Part shown: positions 11,401-21,700 of the stretch, in pieces
How positions within the stretch are numbered: the first letter of the stretch is position 1
Layout: each line of letters opens with the position of its first letter
Assembly: GCA_002633005.1 (NCBI GenBank)
Contig: NMRA01000096.1
Coordinates: forward strand, 761,691 to 825,690
Length of the DNA stretch: 64,000 nt
Source of the DNA: Phoronis australis
Lineage: Eukaryota; Phoronida; Phoronidae
Reading direction: 5' to 3'
The notes under the pieces: generated by a model
Seen by the model: only the letters and a program-made list of their open reading frames with translations
What the model was told of the DNA's origin: nothing
The model's database searches: none
Translations under genes and position numbers: made by a program

Positions 11401-14112
11401 GTCTTCCGTGACCTTGAGGCCGCTGAGAGGCTGTAAGTACATGCGTACACACACAAACACACACTTAACACAAATCACCATGTGGATCTTGGAATAGTTC
11501 TGCTAAATGTGAATGATAAGCCTTTTCATACTACACTTTTACTCTACGCTCTTACTGAGTGAGTGAAATTTGTAATTTATGCAACCCAGTCCCAATCTCT
11601 GCATTATAATCAAAGCTTACAAAATGATAGCCACCAACCTTATGGTTCAGTCAGCCGCCTTCAGAGAGTAGTCATTTTTAATTCATGTTATTACAGTGTC
11701 ACTGTCAAAGTTTTTCTATCATTGGAATTTCATTCTAAAGTTGTTGAAAAGTAAGTTTCAAATTACTATGAAACACGAGGAATTGGTGTTTTTAAATTTT
11801 GGCTGAAAGATTTCTGTGAGAGGTTTTTTTTCAAAAATTACATTATTTGGAATTCTCATCTTCTGGGCATTCTTATCTCAAGTCATGATTCAAGAACTGT
11901 TGTTGAATTTAGAAATTCAATGTTAATTTTTGTGTTCAAAGTTTTTGAAATTAATCTCTTGATAATATTATGTGCTCCGTGGTGCTTGAGTTTTGAGTAA
12001 GAACTGGTTTACCTATTGTAATTCTTACCCTTATGTCTAGAAGACTATATGTAGACTGTTGTTTGATGTTTAGATGATTATGTATTGGTTTGGCTTGACC
12101 TAGTTTACAGGACTCGTTTCATGATAATATGTCAGTTAAGTGTTCGCACAAGTTGGTTCAATGAGTGGGAAAAAGTGGCGTTCTAGTCGCTGGCTAGAGG
12201 GAAAAGTACATCGGTTTAAGAATGGCGTATTGTGTCAAACCGAGAATTTATGCAAGAAATTATGATTTTTAGTGCAATGAATTCCAGTAGTCTTGATAGC
12301 TGCATTGATATTCTTGTTGTTACTACCTGCCTGCTTGCCTGCCTGCCTGCCCTATGTCATTGGCTGAGTCTGTTCTGCTGTGTATTAATTAAGCTGTGCC
12401 AATGATACTTGATGTTTGTCTCTAAAATTAATTGAAAAGACAATACGGGTTAATATTGAGACCCAACTTGGTTCTCATTGAACAGTGTGTGAGAGTTCTG
12501 CTGCAAATTTGTCCGATATGATAGCTAATCGCCTATAGTTTAACCTTAGTTTTGTATTTGCATGTCAATTTAGAGCTGCAGCGCAGCGTTATTGTGTAGA
12601 TTTCATGTTTAGCTTAAAAGGTCTAGACCAACAATTTGTTATTTACGAGAATTAAACAAAAAACATCTGTTTCATTTCAACTGTCTCTTGGATTTACAGA
12701 AGGAAGGTCAAGTAAGTTAACTGCTAAACACATAGCAAATAGGCAGAACATGTTAAGATAAGTGAATATCTATAACCCCCCCCATACAACTTTTTCAGTT
12801 GAATTCCTTCAAATATTGCCCAACTTAAAGAATAACGTGCTGCTTATGCTGGGTTTAATTCAAAATGTTCAGGTAGTTAATACCTGTTGCTATTTTAACA
12901 AATATTAAAATATCTAAACAAAATTGTTAGATTTCGTGTGCTCACACATGCCAAATAGATCGTGAATTGACATTTGTCTAATTGCTTTTTAGAGTGAATA
13001 TATTTGGTAAGGTTGACATCGCCGATTTAACCTGGGAACAGAAGGAACGAGTTCTGCGATACCTGTTTGCCAAGATGAACGGAAAGGACAAGTCCGTCAA
13101 ACAGAAAACATTGCCCGCACTCACTCAGGGTCCACTTGGATTACCTGAAGCCGAGGAAATGTAAGTTGGGATATTGGGCTGTGTAGATAAATAGAATGTT
13201 GTTATCGATTGTAACTCAGAAAATGGTCACTTGTAGGGTTTTGTGGGCTGTTTACTGGGCTAAGTGTTCATTACCAATAACCAATGAATATTCCCCAAAT
13301 GTGCAGGTTCATGTCACATGGTTTATGGTTAGTTGCCTTGGTGCAATAAATGCAAACATGTACGCTAATGTGCCTAACAAGTGAAGTTTCTGAAGTGCAT
13401 TTTATCCAAGAAGTGTTTGCTCAGACAAGTGCTTCACAGCAAGAATGATCGACTCGTACAATTCCAAGCCTAACTGATTTTTTGTTTCTTGAATTTACAT
13501 GGATTGTTATTTTGGTGATATTACTATTACATTGAGACATTCAGTTTCGTGCAATGGCAGGTGTGGAATGCGTCGAATTATTTTTGCGATGCATCACAAA
13601 AAATAAAGTCGTGAAATATGGCAAGGTAAAACTTGCATTTCACCCCATTCAGCTGGCAAAAACTGAAAGTTGAATGAGGCCTTTTACTCTCTGTGAAATC
13701 GGTCTCACGATATTCTTTGGTGCGACAAGATCCTATCACAATAATCAATATTGCGATACCAGTTTTAGGAGAAAAAGGCCCAATTCACTTTCCTCCTTTT
13801 GGCCAGTTGAAGGGTGAAATGCATCTTTTGCACGTCTTGCTCTGTATGGTTATATTGTGGTCTGATTGGAGTTTGTCTTACTTTGAAATTGGGACCATTT
13901 TGACCCACCAAAATGACACTCAGTGGGACTTTATCCGTTCCCTGTACTCTTCACTAAATGTATGTTCATTTGCCTAATATTTCAGTGCCGCTGACGTGAA
14001 TGACAACACGTTTCTCACACAAGCACAAACTGACGAGCAGGGTCGACTGAGCAGACACGCCGTGATTCCCGACATCGGTGCTAAAGTAGAAATCACTGCT
14101 GGCATGAACTGA
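601..14112 (+). CDS. BBOF1: BBOF1, basal body orientation factor 1 (whole gene, 10 coding exons)
   Basis: Coding exons: 601-653, 5501-5617 (second copy 7575-7691), 8192-8315, 8702-8767, 9219-9514, 9736-9949, 10679-10950, 11280-11432, 12993-13160 and 13986-14112. All junctions are GT-AG and phases agree throughout. With one copy of exon 2 the product is 529 aa, the length I recall for vertebrate BBOF1 (CCDC176). The N-terminus is a Lys/Gly-rich tract (MPKPKKGKKG). Most of residues 50-400 is charged coiled coil. Family landmarks include KKLAKNILDQRT-VERFFLESL in exon 7, the YPKVRTF-STNSVF segment in exon 8 and the LTWEQKERVLRYLFAKMNG block in exon 9. In vertebrates BBOF1 acts at basal bodies and axonemes of multiciliated cells to keep beating cilia aligned; that role here is inferred from homology. 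The ATG at 601 is chosen because it gives the family's basic N-terminus; the frame is open further upstream to 466. Confidence 0.95.
1778..2576. other. Assembly gap (799 N)
   Basis: A run of N inside BBOF1 intron 1. Nothing can be said about its content. Confidence 1.
2985..3115. repeat. Imperfect GGCGGTC-rich short tandem repeat
   Basis: The phrase GGCGGTC followed by C/A, T/C and a GTTTT- or CATTT-like tract recurs about every 25 bases, roughly five to six times. The stretch is G-rich on the + strand in an otherwise AT-rich intron. Confidence 0.5.
5457..5486. repeat. TA-rich microsatellite
   Basis: TATATATG/TATA runs lie just upstream of the exon 2 acceptor. The second copy, near 7537-7560, has a different TA arrangement, as expected of alleles. 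Confidence 0.8.
5501..5617 (+). CDS. BBOF1: BBOF1 exon 2 (first assembled copy)
   Basis: It encodes the segment containing AESVAKTAMANSVMWETRL, phase 2 to phase 2, 117 bp. It matches the copy at 7575-7691. Because 117 is a multiple of 3, using both copies would insert 39 aa in frame, but the resulting 568 aa would be long for the family. Confidence 0.85.
5788..5788. other. Single-N contig junction 1
   Basis: One undetermined base sits exactly between two near-identical ~2.1-2.25 kb blocks. Confidence 0.95.
5789..7858. repeat. Unmerged overlap 1, second copy
   Basis: It matches 3538-5787 end to end, then continues into unique intron 2 sequence. The second copy lacks about 190 bp found at 4799-4990 in the first. 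Confidence 0.9.
7575..7691 (+). CDS. BBOF1: BBOF1 exon 2 (second assembled copy)
   Basis: It has the same 39-residue coding content and splice sites as 5501-5617. Most likely the other allele of one exon. Confidence 0.85.
8192..8315 (+). CDS. BBOF1: BBOF1 exon 3
   Basis: Encodes ETTKKLQTENDALQ through VITYLRKQDQHKDNE, the start of the coiled coil. Phase 2 in, phase 0 out. Confidence 0.93.
8702..8767 (+). CDS. BBOF1: BBOF1 exon 4
   Basis: Encodes IERLHQQIKDLKKENRKEKE plus two further residues. 66 bp, phase 0 to 0, with acceptor TTTCAG and donor GTAAGC. Confidence 0.93.
9219..9514 (+). CDS. BBOF1: BBOF1 exon 5
   Basis: 296 bp of coiled coil, including ELKLVKEFRKKRAQMQKEL and FFEEKMRLQQEANQKIAEL, both close to vertebrate BBOF1. 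Phase 0 in, 2 out. Confidence 0.95.
9736..9949 (+). CDS. BBOF1: BBOF1 exon 6
   Basis: Encodes NLDETTRSVYKENVRLTEAL onward to QNKEKIQQ. Phase 2 in, 0 out. Confidence 0.95.
10300..10545. repeat. Dispersed repeat fragment in BBOF1 intron 6
   Basis: The end of this stretch (AGAAATCATTCTCCATC, then a Lys-codon-like A-rich run and GTTGAGACAAA) resembles 16365-16410, 19310-19355 and 24550-24600. It looks like the shared tail of a short interspersed element. Confidence 0.4.
10679..10950 (+). CDS. BBOF1: BBOF1 exon 7
   Basis: Contains the highly conserved MNKVKKLAKNILDQRT and VERFFLESLEEVKK. Phase 0 in, 2 out. Confidence 0.96.
11280..11432 (+). CDS. BBOF1: BBOF1 exon 8
   Basis: Encodes KADYPKVRTF-like and YSTNSVFRDLEAAE segments. 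The donor is CT|GTAAGTAC, phase 2 to 2. Confidence 0.92.
12326..12350. repeat. (CTGC)n microsatellite
   Basis: Six units of CTGC/CTTGC within BBOF1 intron 8. Confidence 0.85.
12993..13160 (+). CDS. BBOF1: BBOF1 exon 9
   Basis: Encodes VNIFGKVDIADLTWEQKERV and YLFAKMNG, the best-conserved C-terminal block of the family. Phase 2 to 2. Confidence 0.95.
13986..14112 (+). CDS. BBOF1: BBOF1 exon 10 (terminal)
   Basis: Encodes DVNDNTFLTQAQTDEQGRLS to a TGA at 14110-14112. The acceptor is TATTTCAG. Confidence 0.92.
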
Positions 14113-14535
14113 GAGCATTCTTGTATGGAGTGTTTTAAGTTTTGTGGAACTGTAATTATAGCTTGTACTAGTTTGTGACTCCAGTGGTATTTCCTGGATT
14201 TATTTATTAAAAACTGAGTACAGAATTTGTTCATTTTTTCTTGCATCAGAAAAAGGACTTGACCGCAAAAATTTTATGCAATGAAGGAATCTCTATAATG
14301 TTGAGTGAAGATAAAAATGTGCCTTTGTTGATCAGAGATTGAACGCAAAACATCATGAATTTACTTATTTTGTCAGTTTACATTAATTTTGTAAATTAAG
14401 AGACCTATGGTTTTAAAAGTGTTCTGGATGACATAAACTATGAAAAGACCTTGTTTGTAAATATTGTTGGCAAGTTTAATTGACTGAAATTGCACAACAA
14501 AAATTTATGTAAATACAATCATGTACAAACCAAAC

Positions 14536-14541
14536 AATAAA
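14536..14541 (+). terminator. Candidate BBOF1 poly(A) signal AATAAA
   Basis: First canonical AATAAA after the stop, 424 bp downstream. A weaker ATTAAA lies near 14206. The opposite gene's AATAAA is at 14577-14572. Confidence 0.55.
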
Positions 14542-14571
14542 TTGTTGTTGCTGTTACAATATTATTTAACT

Positions 14572-14577
14572 TTTATT
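14572..14577 (-). terminator. Candidate SLC29 poly(A) signal (AATAAA on minus strand)
   Basis: TTTATT on the + strand. It would give the nucleoside-transporter mRNA a 3' UTR of about 1.07 kb and place its end within tens of bases of the BBOF1 mRNA end. Confidence 0.45.
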
Positions 14578-15644
14578 TATAAATATAGGCTATTTACAAC
14601 TGAATTGCATCACCACTTACAACTGGCTCATAAAGTAGCAGACGCAACAACCAAGTGATCCCAACAAGACTTGTAGAGCAATGTCGTCTGCTCATATGGG
14701 ACATCACTCCTGCTGCCACCTGGCAGTAGATGAAAGAACTTGTAACAAAAGTTGTTCCATAGACAGATAGAGGGCGGTGTTAATTACTGGTTTCATGATT
14801 GGTTGCTTTTGCTACTGAAGCACAACAGTGCAAACTGAGCTCCATGGCACTGACAGCCGATTAAAAACCAGAAAACAAAAATTACAGTATTTTCTACGTT
14901 TACACTCAACAAGTGAGCAATAAAAAGTCAAAACCCCTAAAACCTAGATAAAAAACTCCATAGTTAGTCACTTTTCAAAAACTCACAATTGGATAAAATT
15001 TGCAACACAATGACATGTTCTAATAAAGTGGTAAAACATTGAACAAAGATTCAGTAACAAGTGGTTTAATAAAAACTTGGCCCACAAAACTTACTGAGGT
15101 TATAAAACAAAGAACAATTACACAGTGACTACACATTAAACTTAATGTCAAAGTTGATGAGCTGTTTAAAATGAAAATTAAAACAGAAACTTTACAAGAT
15201 TTGCTTAAAAATTCCCTGCTTCCCCAATCGAGATCGTCAACTAACTTCCAGTTAAAGAACATTATATAATAATGGAATTGCCTTTGTGCAAGTTTTTGTT
15301 TGGAATTGTAGCAGACTGAAATCTTACATGATTATCAAAATAAATTGAAAATCAACATTTCAGTCTTAGCCTCAATATACCTGAATATCAGATGGACCCA
15401 TCACCAAAATAATTTGCATTGCTGAATAACTGCTTCAAGTTTACTTATTGTGCAAGAACTTTCAATTGATAACCACGTGGCTATACAACACCTCGTATAC
15501 CACACAGCACCTTTTCCTGAGCTCTAGTTCAGGGCTATCCAACAGTTAATGACACAATCCACTTTTTGATGCCATTAAACCATGTTCCATGTAGCTTTAG
15601 CACGGTTAAACACCACCTTCTTGCCTACACATTCTTGGAAGCCC
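14578..15644 (-). other. SLC29 3' UTR (inferred)
   Basis: No coding signal. It follows the TGA at 15645 on the minus strand and runs to the candidate poly(A) signal. Confidence 0.5.
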
Positions 15645-15756
15645 TCAGACCAATTTGACCAGCAGCAGTCCAAGAACAGAGCCCAGTCCTAAACCGCAGG
15701 TAAGAAAGAAGGACATCATGGCACCTGTGGTCTCGACGTGTTCCCTGGGAACTTTT
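15645..15756 (-). CDS. SLC29A3-like: SLC29 exon 13 (terminal)
   Basis: Encodes KVPREHVETTGAMMSFFLTC through LLLVKLV and a TGA. This is TM11. Enters in phase 2, as exon 12 leaves. Confidence 0.95.
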
Positions 15757-18700
15757 CTAGGAAAGTACAAAAAATTCATTAGTAATGGTAATGATTATGT
15801 TCTCAGCGTTTACAAACCATTTAAAGCTAAGCACTTTTATCTATCAGTTTTAAAACCATGAAATTTAAAGCTACCTGTAGACCATGGACTCGTTCCAACA
15901 AAACTGACTTAGCTAAGACAAATCTTAAATTTTTGTTAATTTTTAAATAAAAGTTAAATTTATTTCAAAACTAATTCAAGAAAGAGATCTTAGGTTGACT
16001 TAATTGTTTGACATACGTTTTGTGTTCATTTTGACTAACTTTCCGAATGTGGAAGTTTCAAAGTTTGGAAGTTAAGACAAATCTTAAACTTATGTTAAAG
16101 TAAAAAATGAACTGAGGTAAGTTTCTTGGAACAGACCCCGTGTTTTGGTTTCAAAAACTGCTTTCTTGATACAACACATATTTGCTCAATACATCCAAAG
16201 TAACTTCAACGTGTACATATCTTTTGCCTGAACAGAAACTGGTAGCAATAAAAAGCCAGAACGCCTCCTGGCAGCCATGTAGCTTCGACACCTGAAACTA
16301 ACCCACCCTGACTAGCAAATTTTGTGAACCTTGTATGCAACAATCATGATCTGTCTGTTCTTCTTGAGCTTAGAAATCATTTCCAATCTGGGTACGGAAA
16401 AAGATGAGACCGGTTCTATAGCGGTAAGTGGTGTAGATCAAAAGTTGCCACCTTAGACCGACAGTTGATTTGGTGCCTGTTGGCTCTAATATTTCTTCAT
16501 CATTAGGAGTGGCATAAGTCAATTAGAAGCTCTTGATTAACACAGCCTTGTAGCTTATATAGCTATTATTGTTACTTGTCTATTGGCAATTTGCTTTAGA
16601 CTGGAAGATCGGAAATTTTACAGAGAGTATGAGTGAGTGTACATCAAGCTGTCCAACAGAAAATATAGTCATGTTTTCACAAAAAGAGTGGAACAAAAGC
16701 CATTGAAGAAGGACTGCTTTCGCAGATACCCGAGAAGAAACTTAAGCCTTTGAATGTCTTGATAACACAATAACTCGTCAACACGTCATGTAATCAAACA
16801 CATAACATTAGAATTGATATGTGCCTAGTGCTAAAAGCACCAGACCACAGGACCTCCCCTGTTCACTACGTCACTAGACAACCCAAGTTCACTAGGCCGG
16901 TGGCATTCTCAATGTTCTAATGATTACAAAAAGAAAAAATGACAAAACCCAACTTCAACTGAAATATCTGCACTGCTTGATCAATTTGCATAAGTTTATG
17001 CACAATTCATTCAAAAGTAATAATTCTTACGAGAAGATGACGACTTTACAATAACAATACACATGACAAAACAGCAGTGAATTCATGTGAAGTCAACTTC
17101 CAGTTTTAGAAAGCTTGCATTTTGATAAATTACTGTTAATGGTATCCAGTTGTCACCCACCTTTACAGTTCAACATTTTATATATATATAACTTTTGTAA
17201 TTACTGATATCTGTGGTAGTTTAGTTTGTCATAATATATATGACCTTTTATCTCAACTACACATGTTGTTTCACTGTAAACTAGCTTCGGTATTGCTTCG
17301 CAGTTAGCGAATATAAATTACTGTTAATGGTATCCAGATATCTAAAAAGACATTTTACTTCCTATTATTTACCCCAATGTCCACAAAACCCAGAATTTTT
17401 CTTTCAAGTACTAGGAAACATACCCACAGAAAACAAAACAAAAACATTTCACAGCCATCAGCTTTGCATACTCTACTTATGTGATATGTTCATCATTTCA
17501 CAGCCATTAACTCTGCATACTCTACTTATGCGGTGCGTTCACCATTTAACAGCCATTAGCTCTACATACTTTACTTAATGGTGCGTTCCTCATTTCACAG
17601 CCATCAGCTTTGCATACTCTACTTATGTGGTGCGTTCATCATTTCACAGCCATCAGCTTTGCATACTCTACTTATGTGGTCGCGTTCATCGTTTCACAGC
17701 CATTAGCTCTGCATAGCCTACTTATGTGGTGCGTTCATTATTTCACAGCCATTAGCTTTGCATACTCTACTTACTGTGGTGCGTTCATCATGCACAGCCA
17801 TTAGATTTCCATACTCTACTTAATGGTACGTTCATTATTTCACAGCCATTAGCTTGGCATACTCTACTTACTGTGGTGCATTCATCATGCACAGCGTGCC
17901 AAAGTAACCATTGGTAAAAGCGAGAAGTGTGGTGAAGATGACAAAGTACCAATCACTGTTGAATACAACAGGAAGGTAATGACGAGGCTGAATGTTGCAC
18001 ATCATGATGAGAGGGATGAAGCCAACACGGAGTATACTGAACAGTGGCAGGAGGCGAGAAGGCTGGAAAAGACAGATGCAAAATAGTGCAAGTATAGGCC
18101 CATCAGTGAAACCATCCGGGCATTAAGCAATTTGGGGGATTTCATCTACGGTGCTGCTCCCATATTTCAAATGTGGGACAGTTGTCGGCAGCCCGGTGAT
18201 GTCACAGATAACTTGGTAACATGTTAACAATATGTGTCAGAGAACAACAACATGTCATTTGAGAGAACCAGAATTGAAAGCATAGGTCCACAGCAACATG
18301 TTTTTTGATGTGAGTACAGCTAAAAAACCATCGTACAAATTTAGAAATTAGAGAGTGAAAATGAGTCTCAAAATGCATCAAATAAATAATACAAAAGCAA
18401 ACCTTTTTTTTCGTAAAAAAAATCTAAATCACATGCCATCTGGTCATGCTTCAAGTGCCCGCATAAATAACCGCACAAAATGACAACAGCCCTAATGTAT
18501 TCAGCTGACTTGAATATTTTTGGCATGCAAATTCTCCATTCAATTTCAACATTAACTATGGTAAACACTACACCCAACAGAACCACTCACGAGTTGCAGA
18601 AATCCAGCTGCAGTGCGGCCACACAAATCTCCAACGTTGAAGAGCAGGAAACAGGTCAAAGGAATGAATAAGTCACCTGAAAAAATCCATTCACAGAACC

Positions 18701-21700
18701 GGTTTTATCCACTGAATAAGGGGCACCAAACTGGTTCTCAGAATGTGGGCACGTTATATCTGACCACCAAGGATGATATTTGACTGCTTCCTATAAGCAG
18801 CTACATGTCTAAACCTACCTTCCATAAAAATGACTTTTTATTTAAAGACCTGACAATAAGGTTATAAAACTGGTCTTAATAATACAGTCCTTACTCAAAT
18901 TAGAGGTGATAGTGCTGGGAAGAATTGAGACTTTCTGATTGGTGGAGATCATGCTCGACAGGCTGACTAGTCACCGTGGACCATATCCCCAAGTACTACA
19001 CCCGGGGGGTTCACAAGGTGCTCGCACGTGTTCACCAAAAATTTCTGCGAGACCCTTTATTGTGGGTGCTAATAACCAACCCCTTTTAAGGGATAGACTT
19101 TTCTGTAGAAAGAAGGCAAGTGAGTCTTTTGCGGGGCTGAGGCCAATGCAGAGGGCCTTTTGCAGGCACGAAATGAAATTTAGGGGCCTATTGGACCCCG
19201 CGCGGGTCCCGCAAAACTTGCCTACCTACAATTTTGGTACATGTCTGCAGGCACCTTGTCAATATGAGTGACTCCCCGGGTACTACTGAATTATTTGTTT
19301 TTCCCGAGTCCAGAGATCATCCTCCATCCAATAAAGACCAACTTGACACTAAATTGCAGTACCGTATTCGCCGTAATAACCGCCCAGGGCGCTTAGAAAA
19401 ACTCTGTTCGGGGGGGGGCGCTTATCATAACCCAAGGCGGTTGAAACCCGGTCTCCAAAACGGGTGAAATCGGAGGCTAAGATTCATCAAATTTACGTTC
19501 TGTGACATATCTGTAATCTATGAAAGACTTCCAACAAAACTGTGGTGCATTGGTACCAAACTTTGCTGCTAAATTACGATCATTTTACAGAAAATTGTGC
19601 TGAAATCCCAGGGCGAAAACTCGCCGACTGACTGCCTCAAGATCGCCGTCTTCGATATGGCGACTTCAATGCTTGACTAAAAATAGTTTCGACTCAAGCA
19701 AATTACCTGAAATCCTCATTAAGTTTTCTAAGTAGCGTCCCTAAGACTTCTTTTAAGTTCCCGTGGAGTCTGGATTTACGGCAGTTTTAAGTACAAATCT
19801 GCGCAACATCGTGCCATCTACATGTATGATCGGCAACACATCGAGAAAAATGTCTGGACGAACACACATGTTGTTGTCACGTGACGTTTGTTTTGAAGTT
19901 CGTCTGCGAGTAAGCGAGCGCGTGCGTGTAACCAGAGTTCATTTGCCAAAGCAGAGACCGTCTTTTGGCCAGAGCCACGCAATCTAATGAGCTAGATGTG
20001 CATTGCATCTAAAGAAACTCGCACAAGCAGTAGGCCTAAACCAGAGCGTGTTTCATTCAGCACTTGCCGGACTCGTGCTAATAACGTTCGACATTTGTTT
20101 TGGTAAGGCCCATATTAGTCGCCGTGTAGCTGGATGCGTACGTAACTATCTGACAGTTATTTTTCGGTGTAAGGGTGTGTAAGCATTCACTGTCAGTTGT
20201 CATTTTATCGGATATTCGGCTTAAAAACACCAATTATGGTTAATCAAACAATCCATCTAAAAAATAACGCAAACATGTTTTATAGCATTAGAAATTGTCG
20301 GAAATTAGGGCCAATATTCATTTCTTACCGTTTCATGAATGGATAGTTCCCGACTAATGTCTTTGATGACAGCTAGGTTCATATATGTAGCGCGCACTTT
20401 CTGGCCACGTGCGGTCAACACCGAGTTATTTTTATTCATGAGACAGTCGATGTGTCTACTGAAAGGTCAGACCATAGTGGGACACGGTCGTCATGAAAGT
20501 AGCAATGCTGTTGCGTTCTTTTTGAAGCGCTGTGTTACTTTGAAGTGTATAGTCATGGCTAAATACAAACGTAGCAGTACCGCTGGTGGTCTAGAAGACC
20601 CGTGCAAAACTTTTTTGATAAATTGAAGACGTTACTGTAGCCGAGTTTTAGGACTGAAGGTAAGTCATTGTTCGCATGTACACGTTCATGGACTGGGCGC
20701 TTATTTCAGCAAAGTCTGAAAACGCGTGGGGGGGGGCGCTTATAGGGGCATGGGCGGTTATTACGGCGAATACGGTAAGTAGTTTATAAAATGTTTGTGT
20801 GATGGCCAAAGGTGGCTCTTAGCCACATTAAGTTATGAATTACAGTAGTTTTTGTATTGGCCTGAACATATTCCGTCACACACTTTGCTCTACTATGTGA
20901 TTAAGTGGTCATAAATGCATTATCTTCATCAAAAAATCTCAGCAAACAATGAGCGGTTTTAGATACATTATGTCAAAAAGAAGCTGCTAAGTACATAAAA
21001 GTCCTTGTTTTTGGGTGACTGATGAAGGAGTGTAGACAACCACTGAAATTAAGCTGTTTGGTGATCAATGACATTGAAAATTGTTTGTTTTCATTTTCTC
21101 GTTCTTGGGAAATGAATACACTGTAATGTGATATCTACAATCAGCAAATTTATGCTCAAATGTGGTCAGTTTCACTTTAGAGTTACATCAAGCGCTACAT
21201 CGCTACATTTATGGGTTATAAAATTATTGACCAACTTCAAAGTAAGGTAAAATAACATTGGTTCACTTTATCCAGCCAAAAATAACACTCTTGAGTTCCA
21301 TTCTGAAGACAGTATAAACAAAACACCACACCAGAAGTGCTAATTGCCTCATTTCATAACTTGTTTTTTGTGACTGCTGCAAAGATATGAAATCAAAATA
21401 TTCGACACTTGCTATTGAGTGAAATGGGATGCTCTGAGGCAACAGTCAACAGTGCTCAATATACCTTTTTGTTGCTAACTGATTTTTATTCTGTCATGAA
21501 TTCCGTTTGTTACCAGTTTCAAAATCCTATAGAATTGTTAACCATTTTTAGAGATCTTGGAGACTAGATCACAGAGTTCAAGCTTTAAATTATTTAGTTC
21601 ATTTTCTCCATAATATTTGAAAGAAGAATAACCTTATCAGTTTAAGACCAAGCTTCCCATCACATTCCTCCAAAAAAACCAAATTAACATACAGAATCTG

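Noticed and set aside
18939-19467. Two overlapping ~80-110 aa frames in the CCCGGGG-ended element
   Set aside because: Repetitive DNA present in both overlap copies with frame-breaking differences and no recognisable domain.
20339-20626. A 95-aa frame inside the TA-flanked transposon
   Set aside because: No transposase motif; the length is compatible with chance.
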